A DNA stretch of 64,000 nucleotides from G025836975 sp048751585 (GTDB lineage: Bacteria; Pseudomonadota; Gammaproteobacteria; Burkholderiales; Burkholderiaceae_B). The notes under the pieces were generated by a model. That model did no database searches. It worked only from the letters and a program-made list of their open reading frames with translations, and was not told where the DNA came from. The position numbers were made by a program, and so were the translations under genes. This document shows positions 26,358 to 35,056 of the stretch, piece by piece. Within the stretch, counting starts at the first letter, position 1, and every line of letters starts with the position of its first letter. The DNA lies in the NCBI RefSeq assembly GCF_048751585.1, contig NZ_JAZHOB010000009.1, positions 62,001 to 126,000 on the forward strand, read 5' to 3'.

Positions 26358-27500
26358 TTACGCTGCTTCGTACAAATGAACGGTGCAAGCCCCATGATCG
26401 AGTCCGGCAATACCCCCGCCAGTGACGTGGCTGAGGCCGCGCCGCGCCCCTTCGACTTGCCGCGCTCCCGCCTGCCCGGTCAATTGCCAGTACATCTCGA
26501 CGGCCTGTGCCACACCGCTGGCGCCGACCGGATGCCCCTTGGATAAAAGCCCGCCGCTGGGATTCACAACTACATCGCCTCCATACGTCGTCTTACCCGC
26601 ACGCAGATAGTCGGCCGACTCGCCCGCGGGACACAAGCCCAAGGCCTCGTAGTACACCAATTCGGCTATAGAGAACGCATCATGCAATTCGACCACATCA
26701 AGATCCTTGGGGCCGAAGCCCGCTGCCTCATAGGCATCGGATGCCGAGTCGGAACTGATTTCGGGATCCAGCATATTGCGGAAACCCGCCGTGACCTGTC
26801 CCGAATGCAGCACGGATGCCGCTATGCGCACGGCCGGACCTGCCATTTTTCGCCGCGCCTTCTCGGAAACCAGCACCACGCAAGCGGCGCCATCGCCCGT
26901 CGGGCAACACTGGAGCAGCGTGAGCGGATCGCAGATGGCGCGCGACTGCAGGACTTGCTCTATGGTGACTTCGCTTCGGAATTGCGCATACGGGTTGCGC
27001 GCGCCATGATGACGGGCCTTGACGCTTACGCGGGCCAGATCATCCACCGTCGCATCCCGCTCGTGCAGATAACGGCGGGCGCGCATGGCGTATACCGCCG
27101 GCATGACTATGCCCTGCCGCACCTCCGGGTCTTCAACCACCAAGGGCAAGGTACCGCCCCCAAACTGCGTGAGCTTGTCCACCCCGATGACCAGTACGAT
27201 ATCGTGCCTGCCGGCCAGAATATCCTTCCAGGCCATATGCAGCGCCGTCGCGCCCCCCGAGCATGCGTTGTCCACATTGGTGACGGGAATGGAACCTATC
27301 CCAAGCTCCTTGACAATACGCTGTCCGGTCAACATGCCGCCAAAAGCGTGTCCGCACACCACGGCATCGATGGCTTTGGAATCGATCCCTGCGGAAGACA
27401 GCGCATTCAGCACCGCCGGAACAGCCAAACCGGAGTAGCTGGAGTCGCGGTGTTTTCCCATGGGTATCATTGCGGCGCCCATAATATATGCTTGACTCAT
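26358..27500 (-). CDS. Thiolase-family (SCP2-type) acyltransferase or aldolase
   Basis: This 380-residue thiolase-superfamily protein has the nucleophile cysteine in NACSGGATAL (about residue 81). HDAFSIAE and GHPVGASG carry the catalytic histidines. Its length and the HDAF motif match the SCP2-like thiolases, which include thiolytic enzymes and the retro-aldolases that work with DUF35 proteins in steroid side-chain breakdown. The stop-start overlap with the DUF35 gene (ATGA at 27497-27500) strongly suggests a complex of the two products. The substrate is unknown. Confidence 0.9.
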   Translation of the reverse strand: MSQAYIMGAAMIPMGKHRDSSYSGLAVPAVLNALSSAGIDSKAIDAVVCGHAFGGMLTGQRIVKELGIGSIPVTNVDNACSGGATALHMAWKDILAGRHDIVLVIGVDKLTQFGGGTLPLVVEDPEVRQGIVMPAVYAMRARRYLHERDATVDDLARVSVKARHHGARNPYAQFRSEVTIEQVLQSRAICDPLTLLQCCPTGDGAACVVLVSEKARRKMAGPAVRIAASVLHSGQVTAGFRNMLDPEISSDSASDAYEAAGFGPKDLDVVELHDAFSIAELVYYEALGLCPAGESADYLRAGKTTYGGDVVVNPSGGLLSKGHPVGASGVAQAVEMYWQLTGQAGARQVEGARRGLSHVTGGGIAGLDHGACTVHLYEAA

Positions 27501-27955
27501 TGTTGCTCTCCGGATCCAGGTTTCTTAGCGACAGGAACGACATACCAGGTGTCCCCTTCGGCTCTTAGCTGCACTGCTTGGTCGCAAGCGGCCAAGACAT
27601 TGGCGTCCGCTTCCCGCACATGAGCCAAGACCCGGATTCCGTTGGGAAAGTCCACATATCCCAGCATGTAAGGCACTTCACGGGACGACGAAACATGTAC
27701 GGTGGTATATGAATAGAGGACGCCATCTGGCCCAAACAGGAACGGCGCCATATCGCGCGCACCGGTCTTCAGGCAAACTTGCCTTTCGGGGAATGCCATG
27801 CTTCCCGACGAAGTGCTTCGGCTGCCGCGTAAATAGACAACACCATCCTGCAACACAAAGGAAGGCCCATCACTGTTCTTCAGGTCCTCGATCGGAAGCG
27901 CATCGCCGGCAAAGCCCGCTCCCGATGTCACCAAGGCAATATCTGCCACGTTCAT
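27497..27955 (-). CDS. DUF35/OB-fold partner of the thiolase, with degenerate zinc ribbon
   Basis: This 152-residue DUF35 protein has an N-terminal rubredoxin-like segment and an OB-fold (about 75-130, including TTVHVSSSREVPYMLGYVDF and IRVLAHV). In the family the zinc ribbon has two CxxC-like pairs. Here the positions read RSTSSG and VCLKTG, so only one of four cysteines remains and zinc is probably not bound. DUF35 proteins deliver acyl-CoA to a thiolase partner, and the 4-bp overlap with the thiolase fits that. A hydratase role, as in fused ChsH2-type proteins, is possible but no hydratase domain is present. Confidence 0.8.
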   Translation of the reverse strand: MNVADIALVTSGAGFAGDALPIEDLKNSDGPSFVLQDGVVYLRGSRSTSSGSMAFPERQVCLKTGARDMAPFLFGPDGVLYSYTTVHVSSSREVPYMLGYVDFPNGIRVLAHVREADANVLAACDQAVQLRAEGDTWYVVPVAKKPGSGEQQ

Positions 27956-27996
27956 AGTTGATACTCCACTTGTTCAATCGATGTATGGTTCGATAA

Positions 27997-28806
27997 TCAG
28001 GGCCCGACCCGCGCCAATGCGCCGCCGTCCACTGGCAGATTTACTCCGGTGATGAATGCCGACAGGTCGGATGCCAGGAATAATGCTGCGTTCGCCACAT
28101 CCCACGACGTCCCCATGCGGCCGCGTAGCGGCACTTGCGCATTGCGCTGGGCAACGATCTGGTCCCGCGGCCGCCCCGTCAGCGCGACCCGCGTTTCTAT
28201 GGCCATTGGCGTATCGATCAAGCCTGGCAGTATCGCGTTGGCCCGGATTCCCCGTGCCGCGTATTCCACGGCGATATGCTGCGTCAGGCCCAGGACGCCC
28301 ATTTTGGTGGCCTTATAGGCCACATTTGGATATATGGCCGAGACGGCTGACGAAGCCACATTGATGATCGACCCGGATTCCTGTTCGCGCATGACCGCAA
28401 GCACATGCTTGCAGGTCATGGCCATGCCGCGCAGGTTGACCGCGTACAGCCGGTCGAATGCCTCTTCGCTTATCTGCTCAATGGGCGCATCGCCTCCCGC
28501 ACCGGCAATGCCGACATTGTTATGAAGAATGTCGATGCGTCCATATGCCTTGCGCGCGGTTTCGACCATTTCGACCAATGTCTGCTCGCTGGCAACGTCG
28601 GCGGCACACGGAATGGCCGCTCCGCCCTCGGCTTCGATCATGCGGACTGTTTCCAGGGCCGATTCCCGGTCCCGGTCCACCACCACCACTTTCGCTCCCT
28701 CACGCGCAAAGACGATTGCGGTGGCGCGGCCATTGCCCACCGTGGCTCCCGGAGCCTGCCCCGCACCCACCACAATGGCAACCTTGTCCTGCAAAACCTT
28801 GTGCAT
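27997..28806 (-). CDS. Short-chain dehydrogenase/reductase (SDR) of the thiolase operon
   Basis: This 269-residue classical SDR has a lengthened cofactor loop, VGAGQAPGATVGNGRATA. NNVGIAG, NVASSAVS and YKATK give the catalytic Ser-Tyr-Lys set, and FITGVNLPVDGG is near the end. Aspartate after the second strand (VVVVDRDRE) indicates NAD. Of two nearby start codons, the ATG at 28806 has AGGG at good spacing, while the one at 28824 has none. It may oxidise a 3-hydroxyacyl-CoA before the thiolase step, the usual order in beta-oxidation (inference). Confidence 0.88.
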   Translation of the reverse strand: MHKVLQDKVAIVVGAGQAPGATVGNGRATAIVFAREGAKVVVVDRDRESALETVRMIEAEGGAAIPCAADVASEQTLVEMVETARKAYGRIDILHNNVGIAGAGGDAPIEQISEEAFDRLYAVNLRGMAMTCKHVLAVMREQESGSIINVASSAVSAIYPNVAYKATKMGVLGLTQHIAVEYAARGIRANAILPGLIDTPMAIETRVALTGRPRDQIVAQRNAQVPLRGRMGTSWDVANAALFLASDLSAFITGVNLPVDGGALARVGP

Positions 28807-28878
28807 CGTTATTACCCTGCCCATTCAAAAATAGCCTATGCCGGGAGGGCGCGGCCCTGCGGCCGTGCCCTTGGCCGA

Positions 28879-29913
28879 TCAACTTGGTTCAATGCCCGCG
28901 TCCTGGATAATCTTCGTCCAGCGGATCTTGTCATCGCCCACTTTCTTGGCAAAAGCTTCGCCCCCCGTGGTATCCGCTTGCGCGCCCATGGACTTGTATG
29001 CCTGGCGGACCTCTTCGCTATTGACTGTGTTTACCAAGGCTTTATAGAGGGTCTGCTCCACTTCCTTGGGCAAACCCGCGGGTGTGGCTATCCCGTACCA
29101 GATGGACATGTCGAAAGGTATGCCCACTTCCGCCAGGCTGGGCAGGTCCGGATAGGACGGGTCTCTTTCTTTCGTCGTCACCGCAATACCACGCACCTTA
29201 TCGGCCCTGATCTGTGCCGACGCCGAGCCCGAGGTATCAATAGCGAACTGGACATTTCCCGCCATGAGATCGACCATCATCGGACCCGTGCCTTTGTAGG
29301 GTATGTGCAGGGCTTCCGCATTTGCGGCGGATAGAAAGGACTGGGTGGCCAGATGCAATGCCGCTCCCACGCCTGATGAACCATAGTTCAGCTTGCCTGG
29401 ATTGGCCTTCAGGTAGGCCAGAAATTCCTTGACGTCCTTTACCGGCAAGTCTTTGTTGATGAGCAGGACACAAGGCACCTGCGCCAGCATCGAGACATGA
29501 TCGAAATCGCGCTGGAAATCGTAGGGCAAGCCTTTGTACAGGGCGTCCGCGGAAGTGAGCGTTACGTTGGTCAACAGCAGGGTGTAGCCATCGGCTTTCG
29601 CCTTGGCAACCGTTGCCGCTCCTATCGTCCCCCCCGCCCCGCCACGGTTCTCGACCACGACAGATTGATTCAGTTCTTTTGCAAGCGACTTGGCGATCAC
29701 GCGCGCCAGCATGTCGGTGGAACCGCCCGCTGCAAACGGCGCGACCAAGGTTACAGCCTTGCTGGGATAGGTATCGGCTGCGGCCTGGCCAAGCGGAAAC
29801 AAGGAAAACGCCAAGGCCATGGCAGCGGCGGCCAACCTATATCGGGATATGGAGGCCGGAATAAGGCCCGTGCCCGCACAATAAGGCGGTTGCTTCTTAA
29901 ATACCGTGTTCAT
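28879..29913 (-). CDS. Bug-type (TctC) periplasmic receptor of the thiolase operon
   Basis: This 344-residue receptor has a long signal region: a cationic start, then a hydrophobic stretch YRLAAAAMALAFSLFPLG with cleavage after AAA near residue 47. The mature part has APFAAGGSTDMLARVIA, GGAGGTIGAATVAKAKADGY and HIPYKGTGPM. GAGGAGC supports the ATG at 29913; an upstream ATG at 29958 is poorly placed. It is the promoter-proximal gene of the operon, so its ligand is likely the acid that the CoA-transferase activates. No TctAB genes are nearby. Confidence 0.9.
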   Translation of the reverse strand: MNTVFKKQPPYCAGTGLIPASISRYRLAAAAMALAFSLFPLGQAAADTYPSKAVTLVAPFAAGGSTDMLARVIAKSLAKELNQSVVVENRGGAGGTIGAATVAKAKADGYTLLLTNVTLTSADALYKGLPYDFQRDFDHVSMLAQVPCVLLINKDLPVKDVKEFLAYLKANPGKLNYGSSGVGAALHLATQSFLSAANAEALHIPYKGTGPMMVDLMAGNVQFAIDTSGSASAQIRADKVRGIAVTTKERDPSYPDLPSLAEVGIPFDMSIWYGIATPAGLPKEVEQTLYKALVNTVNSEEVRQAYKSMGAQADTTGGEAFAKKVGDDKIRWTKIIQDAGIEPS

Positions 29914-29983
29914 AATGCTCCTCGTTTTTTTGGTTGATTCATTAGGGATATCGCGCACAAACTGCGGGCTGTGATATTATTTT

Positions 29984-30009
29984 TTCCATTAAATGGAATT
30001 AACTTCCAT
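29984..30009. promoter_or_regulatory. IclR-type operator in the divergent region before the Bug receptor and quinone reductase
   Basis: TTCCATT-A-AATGGAA (29984-29998) is a perfect 15-bp palindrome, and a further TTCCAT (30004-30009) forms a second dyad with ATGGAA (29993-29998). TGGAA/TTCCA half-sites are the core of the E. coli IclR operator, so this is a candidate site for the regulator at 24261-25037. It lies 71 bp upstream of the receptor ATG, inside the 238-bp divergent control region; I see no gene in that region. Confidence 0.55.
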
Positions 30010-30151
30010 CTAACGTAATTTTAAGAGGGCTTACCCAACTGAGTAATACGGGATAACCCTTGGTATCATGGTATTTATTTCCCGAATCCAAGCTTGCCTG
30101 TAAAACACATGAAGCCGGCTTGTCGCCAGTCCAATAACCCAGGAGCGGAAA

Positions 30152-31147
30152 ATGAAAGCAGCTTGTTACGATGAACGTGGAAATGCGCAAGATGTCCTGA
30201 TAGTGCGGGACATGCCCAAGCCCGTTCCCGGCGATGGCGAGGTGCTGGTGCGCCTGCACGCGACCGGAGTCAACCCTTCCGACACCAAAGCCAGAGCGGG
30301 AAAGCGGTCGCGGAACGCTGCGTTCAAGACGGTCATTCCGCATCAGGATGGAGCGGGCATCATCGAGGCGGTCGGCAAAGCGGTAGACCCCGGACGGGTT
30401 GGAGAGCGCGTATGGCTGTACGAAGCCCAGCTTGGACGCCCTTTCGGCTGCGCGGCGCAATATACGTCGGTCCCGTCCGCGAACGCAGTGCCTCTTCCCG
30501 ACACCACAAGTTATGAGGAAGGAGCATGCCTGGGCGTTCCAGCGATCACGGCGCACTATTGCGTAAGCGCCGACGGACCGGTACGCGGCAAGGTCATTCT
30601 TGTAACCGGCGGCGCGGGCGCGGTGGGTTTCTACGCCATTCAGTTCGCCAAGCTCGAAGGGGCCAAGGTGATAAGCACGGTACGAACCCAGGAACAAGCC
30701 CGTATCGCCGAAATGGCGGGGGCGGATCTGATTGTTTTTCGTGAGACCGACGATATCTGCTCTCGCATCGCGGAATTCACGGGCGAGCAAGACGGACGAG
30801 GCGTAGACCGCATCATCGAAGTCGCGCTTGGAGCAAACCTGGCGACAAGCGCAAGGGTGCTCAAGCGCAATGGTGTCATCGCCGCATACGCCTCTGATCG
30901 GGATCCGGCACCGGCGCTACCCTTCCATGAGCTGCTCGCCCTGAACGCCACCATACGTTGCGTACTGGTCTATTCGACGACGCAGCAGGACCATGCAAAG
31001 GCTGTCGACGCCATTACACGCGCATTAAAAGAACACAAGCTCAAGCACAATATCGGCCGGCGGTTTACCCTGGACCAGATTATCGACGCGCATCTGGCCG
31101 TGGAAGCGGGAACAGCGGGAGGGAAAGCCATCATCACTATTGAATGA
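30152..31147 (+). CDS. Quinone oxidoreductase-like zinc-free medium-chain dehydrogenase
   Basis: This 331-residue medium-chain dehydrogenase/reductase is of the NADPH:quinone reductase (QOR) branch. The GroES-like N-domain has HATGVNPSDTKARAG, and the cofactor domain has VTGGAGAVGFYAIQFAKLEG with a nucleotide-binding Gly pattern. The zinc-binding cysteine/histidine set of alcohol dehydrogenases is absent. GGAGCGGAAA supports the start. It is divergent from the thiolase operon and shares its control region, so it may reduce an alkene or quinone from the same pathway. No cofactor preference can be proved from sequence. Confidence 0.85.
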   Translation: MKAACYDERGNAQDVLIVRDMPKPVPGDGEVLVRLHATGVNPSDTKARAGKRSRNAAFKTVIPHQDGAGIIEAVGKAVDPGRVGERVWLYEAQLGRPFGCAAQYTSVPSANAVPLPDTTSYEEGACLGVPAITAHYCVSADGPVRGKVILVTGGAGAVGFYAIQFAKLEGAKVISTVRTQEQARIAEMAGADLIVFRETDDICSRIAEFTGEQDGRGVDRIIEVALGANLATSARVLKRNGVIAAYASDRDPAPALPFHELLALNATIRCVLVYSTTQQDHAKAVDAITRALKEHKLKHNIGRRFTLDQIIDAHLAVEAGTAGGKAIITIE

Positions 31148-31160
31148 TGACGGCTTCTTG
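31126..31160. terminator. Weak hairpin between convergent quinone reductase and dsbC
   Basis: GCCATCATC and GATGACGGC (about 31127-31135 and 31146-31154) pair with one A-C mismatch across a 10-nt loop that includes the quinone reductase stop codon. Only a short T-containing tail follows, so termination is plausible but weak. Confidence 0.3.
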
Positions 31161-31165
31161 CCGAA

Positions 31166-32008
31166 TCATTTTGCCGTTTTGACGCTATCCAACTTCTGCT
31201 TCAGGGCATCCAGCGGCAAGGCGCCGTTCACCCTGCTGCCGTCGGCGAAGATAATGGCAGGCGTGCCCTGCACCATCAGCTTTCTGCCCAGCGCCAGCAC
31301 GGTCTTGACCGGAGTCTCGCAGTTGGCCTCGGCCGGCACCTTGCCGTCCAGCATCCAATTGCGCCAGGCGGCCGCCTGGTCCTTGGCGCACCAGATGTTG
31401 CGGGCCTTCACCGTGGAATCCGGCGACAGGATGGGGAACAGGAAGGTATATACAGTGATGTTGTCGACATCCTTCAGCGTCTGGTGCAAGCGCTTGCAGT
31501 ATCCGCAGTTGGGATCTTCGAACACGGCGATCTGCCGCGATCCGTCGCCCTTGACCTGTTTGACGGCCAGTTCCAGCGGCAAGGACGAGAACGACACCTT
31601 GGACAGTTCCTCCAGGCGTTCGGCGGTAAGGTCGGTGCGCGACTTGGCGTCGATCAGGGAGCCCTGCATCAGGTAATCGACATTGGCGTCCGTATACAGC
31701 AAATCCATGCCGACCTGCACCTCGTACAGCCCGGGGAAGCGCGTGTGCTTGACCGCCACGATATCGATTCCCGGAAAGCGCTCTTCGAACGATTTGCGCA
31801 CCGCTTCGGGCGTGGCAAGGTCTTTCGTGGATATCACCCGCGCCGGCGCCGCGCCTTCGTTGCCTTCGGTGGACAGCACATTGGCGGGGGCGGCCCGCTC
31901 GTTGCCTTGCGTGGACAGGACACGGGACTGAGCCATTGCCGGACTACCCATCAAGGACAAACAGGTTGTGGCGGCAATGGCCAACAAGCCCATGGAACGC
32001 AAATACAT
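31166..32008 (-). CDS. dsbC: Thiol:disulfide interchange protein DsbC
   Basis: This 280-residue periplasmic disulfide isomerase has a signal peptide at 1-26 (cleavage after SPAMA). An unusual linker follows, then the DsbC dimerisation domain (KSFEERFPGIDIVAVKHTRF), and a thioredoxin fold with active site CGYC (in FEDPNCGYCKRLH) and the cis-proline loop GTPAIIF. The linker has two and a half copies of a 14-residue repeat, VLSTxGNExAAPAx (residues 30-61), not usual for DsbC. The ATG at 32008 has GGGAG upstream. It follows the UbiH-like gene after 74 bp on the same strand. Confidence 0.92.
   Translation of the reverse strand: MYLRSMGLLAIAATTCLSLMGSPAMAQSRVLSTQGNERAAPANVLSTEGNEGAAPARVISTKDLATPEAVRKSFEERFPGIDIVAVKHTRFPGLYEVQVGMDLLYTDANVDYLMQGSLIDAKSRTDLTAERLEELSKVSFSSLPLELAVKQVKGDGSRQIAVFEDPNCGYCKRLHQTLKDVDNITVYTFLFPILSPDSTVKARNIWCAKDQAAAWRNWMLDGKVPAEANCETPVKTVLALGRKLMVQGTPAIIFADGSRVNGALPLDALKQKLDSVKTAK
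31838..31921 (-). repeat. 42-bp in-frame tandem repeat in the dsbC linker
   Basis: Two 42-bp units encode VLSTQGNERAAPAN and VLSTEGNEGAAPAR, and a third partial unit begins VIST. The repeat sits between the signal peptide and the dimerisation domain, a site that tolerates length change. It could arise from slippage and vary between strains. Confidence 0.85.
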
Positions 32009-32082
32009 AAAAACTCCCGATTGATTCTTCAATAACTCTTAAAGCATGCCGCGCGCAAGCGACGGACTCAAATCCAGCCAAA

Positions 32083-33252
32083 CTACCTGCCAGCCGCGCC
32101 GATCAGCAACTGCTTGATGAAGGGCAGGCGGTCGGTACAACTCATGCCGAAATTACGGGCCCATGCCACCGGAGCCCCCTGGGCGGAAAAAAGACGATGC
32201 AGGCCATCCGTCGCCGCACTCATGGCCAGTACGGCCTCGGCGCGCGCGCGCCGATAGCGATGCAATACACGCATATCGCCAGGGGCGCGGTAGTCTTCCC
32301 TGGCGGCCAGTATACGCAACAGGTCCTCGACATCGGCCAAGCCCAGGTTCAGACCCTGCCCGGCCAAGGGATGCACCCTGTGCGCGGCGTCGCCGACCAG
32401 CGCGACGCCGGGCGCCACCATGCCGCTTTTTTCCAGATAAAGCGGGAAGCCGAACAGCGGACTGCGCACGGTCAAACGGCCCAGCCGCCCGCCGCTGGCC
32501 ATGGACAGCCTGGATTCGAGCCTGGCATTGCGGTCGGCTTCGGGCAGCGCCATGAGTTCTTTGGCCAGGGTCTCTGGCATGGACCACACCATGGAAACCT
32601 GATGCCCATCAGAGGTTGCGGGCAGAGGCAGCAAGGCCAGGATACTGTCGCCGGTGAACCATTGCAGGGCCGCATTCTGATGCGGCAATTCGGCATTCAG
32701 GTGAACCACCAGGCCCATGTCGCCATAAGCACGAGCAGTTTGACTGATGCCCGCCGCCTCGCGCACCGGAGAGCGCGCGCCATCGGCCCCCACCAGCAAG
32801 CCGGGCTGGAGTTTGCGGCCGCTGTCGGTCAGCACTACTCCCGAATCCAGCCGCTGGAATTTCTCGGCATGCCAGGCAACGCCGAATACCTGCACCGCCT
32901 GCTGCAGCACACGCTCCATCTCGCTGGACTCGACGATCCAGGCCAAGGCGTCCTGCGCCGTCTGCCAGGCATTCAAGTGCAATACGCCGCTGCCGTCGCC
33001 ATAGACCTCCATGGCCTCCACTGCCGTGATCCGGCCCGGATCCATCATGCCCCACACGCCCAGTCCGGACAGGAAAGCCTGGCTGGATGCCGATATGGCA
33101 TACACCCGCGGGCAGTAAAGATCGGATGCCTGAGCCTGGGCCGCCGTGCGCGGGCCCAACAGGGTCACATCGATGCCTGCCTTGGCCAAACCCAGCGCGG
33201 CGGAAAGCCCGGCAATGCCGGTGCCGCATACCAGAACGGATTCCTTGTTCAT
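32083..33252 (-). CDS. UbiH/UbiF/VisC-family FAD-dependent hydroxylase (ubiquinone biosynthesis)
   Basis: This 389-residue flavoprotein monooxygenase is likely a hydroxylase of the ubiquinone ring. The N-terminal dinucleotide motif is GTGIAGLSAALGLAKAG, the DG motif is LLVGADGARSPVREAAG, and the GD motif is ALVGDAAHRVHPLAGQGLNL, all in normal order and spacing. Which position it hydroxylates (UbiH, UbiI, UbiF or UbiM type) cannot be read from sequence alone. It overlaps mltA by 4 bp (ATGA), and dsbC follows on the same strand. Confidence 0.87.
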   Translation of the reverse strand: MNKESVLVCGTGIAGLSAALGLAKAGIDVTLLGPRTAAQAQASDLYCPRVYAISASSQAFLSGLGVWGMMDPGRITAVEAMEVYGDGSGVLHLNAWQTAQDALAWIVESSEMERVLQQAVQVFGVAWHAEKFQRLDSGVVLTDSGRKLQPGLLVGADGARSPVREAAGISQTARAYGDMGLVVHLNAELPHQNAALQWFTGDSILALLPLPATSDGHQVSMVWSMPETLAKELMALPEADRNARLESRLSMASGGRLGRLTVRSPLFGFPLYLEKSGMVAPGVALVGDAAHRVHPLAGQGLNLGLADVEDLLRILAAREDYRAPGDMRVLHRYRRARAEAVLAMSAATDGLHRLFSAQGAPVAWARNFGMSCTDRLPFIKQLLIGAAGR

Positions 33253-34544
33253 CGCGCCGAGGGAGCCCCCGCCTGTTTAGGCCATAGCAGCCACGTTTCG
33301 CCCTGCTGTTTCATGCGGCCCGCCATGGCGCCGGCCTCGTCGCCGAAACCCCAATAAAAATCGGTGCGTCCCGCGCCTTTGATGGCCGCGCCGGTATCTT
33401 GGGCAAACACCAGCCGCCGCAAGGGCTGGCTGGACGCCGGATACGTCGTGGACAGGAACACGGGGCTGCCCAGCGGCACAAAGGTGGTGTCGACCGCAAC
33501 CGAGCGCTGGCCAATCAGCGGGATGCCATAGGCGCCTTTCGGACCCAGCTCGGGATCGACCACCGCCTCTTCGTTAAAAAACACCATGGCGGGATTGGCG
33601 TTAAGCATTTCCTGGACGCGCGAAGGGTTGTTCCGGGCCCAGGCCTTGATGTTTTGCATGGACGCCTTGGCCAGGGGCAGTTCGCCTTTCTTGGCCAGCC
33701 ATTGGCCTATGGACACATAAGGCCTTCCATTATGGTCGGCGTAGGCCAGACGGACCACGGAGCCGTCTGGAAGCTGCGCCCGTCCCGAGCCCTGTATCTG
33801 CAGGAAGAAGGCCTCGACCGGGTCACTGGCCCAGACGATGGCGGGCGGCTGCCGCGATTCGGATGCGGCGATTTCGGCACGGGTATCATAGGGCACCACC
33901 CGTTTCCCCACCAGTTTGCCGCGCACCCGTTTGCCGGCCAGTTCGGGGTAGACCGTGCCCAGGTCGATGGTAAGCAAGTCGGTGGGCGCCGCATACAAGG
34001 GCCACTGGTATTCCCCTTCGCGTGTGCGCGAGGCATGCACAAGGGGTTCGTAGTAGCCGGTAACCGTGCTGCGGGCCGTCTTGCCGGACGCATCCAGCAA
34101 TTGCCAGGGCTGTAAATGAGCTTGCAGAAACTGCCGCAAGGCGGGAACGCCGGGATTGCCGGCGGCAAGCCCCGATTGAACCGCCGCCGCGCAAACAGGC
34201 TGCCAGGCGCGCGGCGTGGCGCGCGCCTGCATGGCCAGCGAGCCTGAGACCGGCCGCATCAGGCCCTTGCAGTTATTGACGAAGGCTTTCCAGACATGCG
34301 CCAGGTCGTCGTCCTCCCACCCCGGCAAGGATGCCCAGGACACCTGCCGGAATTTTCCCGCCAGCGCCCGGGCGGGAGTGTCCCGCATGGACCCCAGCGC
34401 CGGCACGCGCAACGGCTGCTCGGCAATATTGACGGTCTGTCCCGATGGAGCTTCAGCACCCGTACCGGGAGCAGGGGTCAAGGGGACGGTGCTGCATGCT
34501 GCCAGCAAGGCCAGCAGGCATGAAGAAAGCAGGATTCGTTTCAT
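33249..34544 (-). CDS. mltA: Membrane-bound lytic murein transglycosylase A (lipoprotein)
   Basis: This 431-residue outer-membrane lipoprotein cleaves peptidoglycan with formation of 1,6-anhydromuramic acid. The lipobox is LLAACS with the cysteine at about residue 17. The MltA domain follows (TGYYEPLVHASRT), and the 3D domain has FFLQIQGSGR and the catalytic-site aspartate region FAQDTGAAIKGAGRTDFYWG. I use the ATG at 34544, since the signal peptide begins there; an open frame upstream belongs to antisense of apaG. It starts 19 bp after apaG. Confidence 0.92.
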   Translation of the reverse strand: MKRILLSSCLLALLAACSTVPLTPAPGTGAEAPSGQTVNIAEQPLRVPALGSMRDTPARALAGKFRQVSWASLPGWEDDDLAHVWKAFVNNCKGLMRPVSGSLAMQARATPRAWQPVCAAAVQSGLAAGNPGVPALRQFLQAHLQPWQLLDASGKTARSTVTGYYEPLVHASRTREGEYQWPLYAAPTDLLTIDLGTVYPELAGKRVRGKLVGKRVVPYDTRAEIAASESRQPPAIVWASDPVEAFFLQIQGSGRAQLPDGSVVRLAYADHNGRPYVSIGQWLAKKGELPLAKASMQNIKAWARNNPSRVQEMLNANPAMVFFNEEAVVDPELGPKGAYGIPLIGQRSVAVDTTFVPLGSPVFLSTTYPASSQPLRRLVFAQDTGAAIKGAGRTDFYWGFGDEAGAMAGRMKQQGETWLLWPKQAGAPSAR

Positions 34545-34563
34545 AAAGTTGGGTAGCGTGGGT

Positions 34564-34938
34564 TCAATGCAAGGTACGAGGCATGGCCAGAACGAACTCC
34601 TGGATGGGAACCTCGAAGGGAACGCCGTTTTCGCCGACGCAATGGTACGCGCCGCGCATGGTGCCCACCGGCGTGGGCAAAGGACAGCCGCTGGTGTATT
34701 CGAACGACTCACCCGGCCCCAGCAAAGGCTGCTGCCCCACCACCCCCAAACCACGAACTTCCTGTGTATGCTGCTTGCCATCGGTAATGATCCAATGGCG
34801 GCTGATCACTTGAGCGGCGTGCTGGCCATTATTGGTAATGCGCACGGTATAGGCAAACACGAACTGCTGTTCGTTGGGCTCGGATTGTTCCGGCAGGTAT
34901 TGGGGCGTGACGGTCACCGCGATGTCATAGGGTTTCAT
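34564..34938 (-). CDS. apaG: ApaG protein (Co2+/Mg2+ efflux-associated)
   Basis: This 124-residue single-domain protein has exactly the usual ApaG length when started at the ATG at 34938. It has the fibronectin-like fold with FAYTVRITNNGQHAAQVISRH and the C-terminal PVGTMRGAYHC pattern. ApaG is linked with divalent-metal and dinucleotide metabolism, but its precise role is unclear. It is the promoter-proximal gene of the apaG-mltA-ubiH-dsbC run and is divergent from rpe; the 118-bp gap between them (34939-35056) must hold both promoters. Confidence 0.92.
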   Translation of the reverse strand: MKPYDIAVTVTPQYLPEQSEPNEQQFVFAYTVRITNNGQHAAQVISRHWIITDGKQHTQEVRGLGVVGQQPLLGPGESFEYTSGCPLPTPVGTMRGAYHCVGENGVPFEVPIQEFVLAMPRTLH

Positions 34939-35056
34939 GTCCAGTTCCAAATTAAATGATTCCGCTGTATTTAAAAGGAAAGTCAGCACTTACCTGCAAT
35001 AATGACATATTCGCAGCTTTGGTTCTTGCCCACTTTGCACCTTGAAACTCACGACC

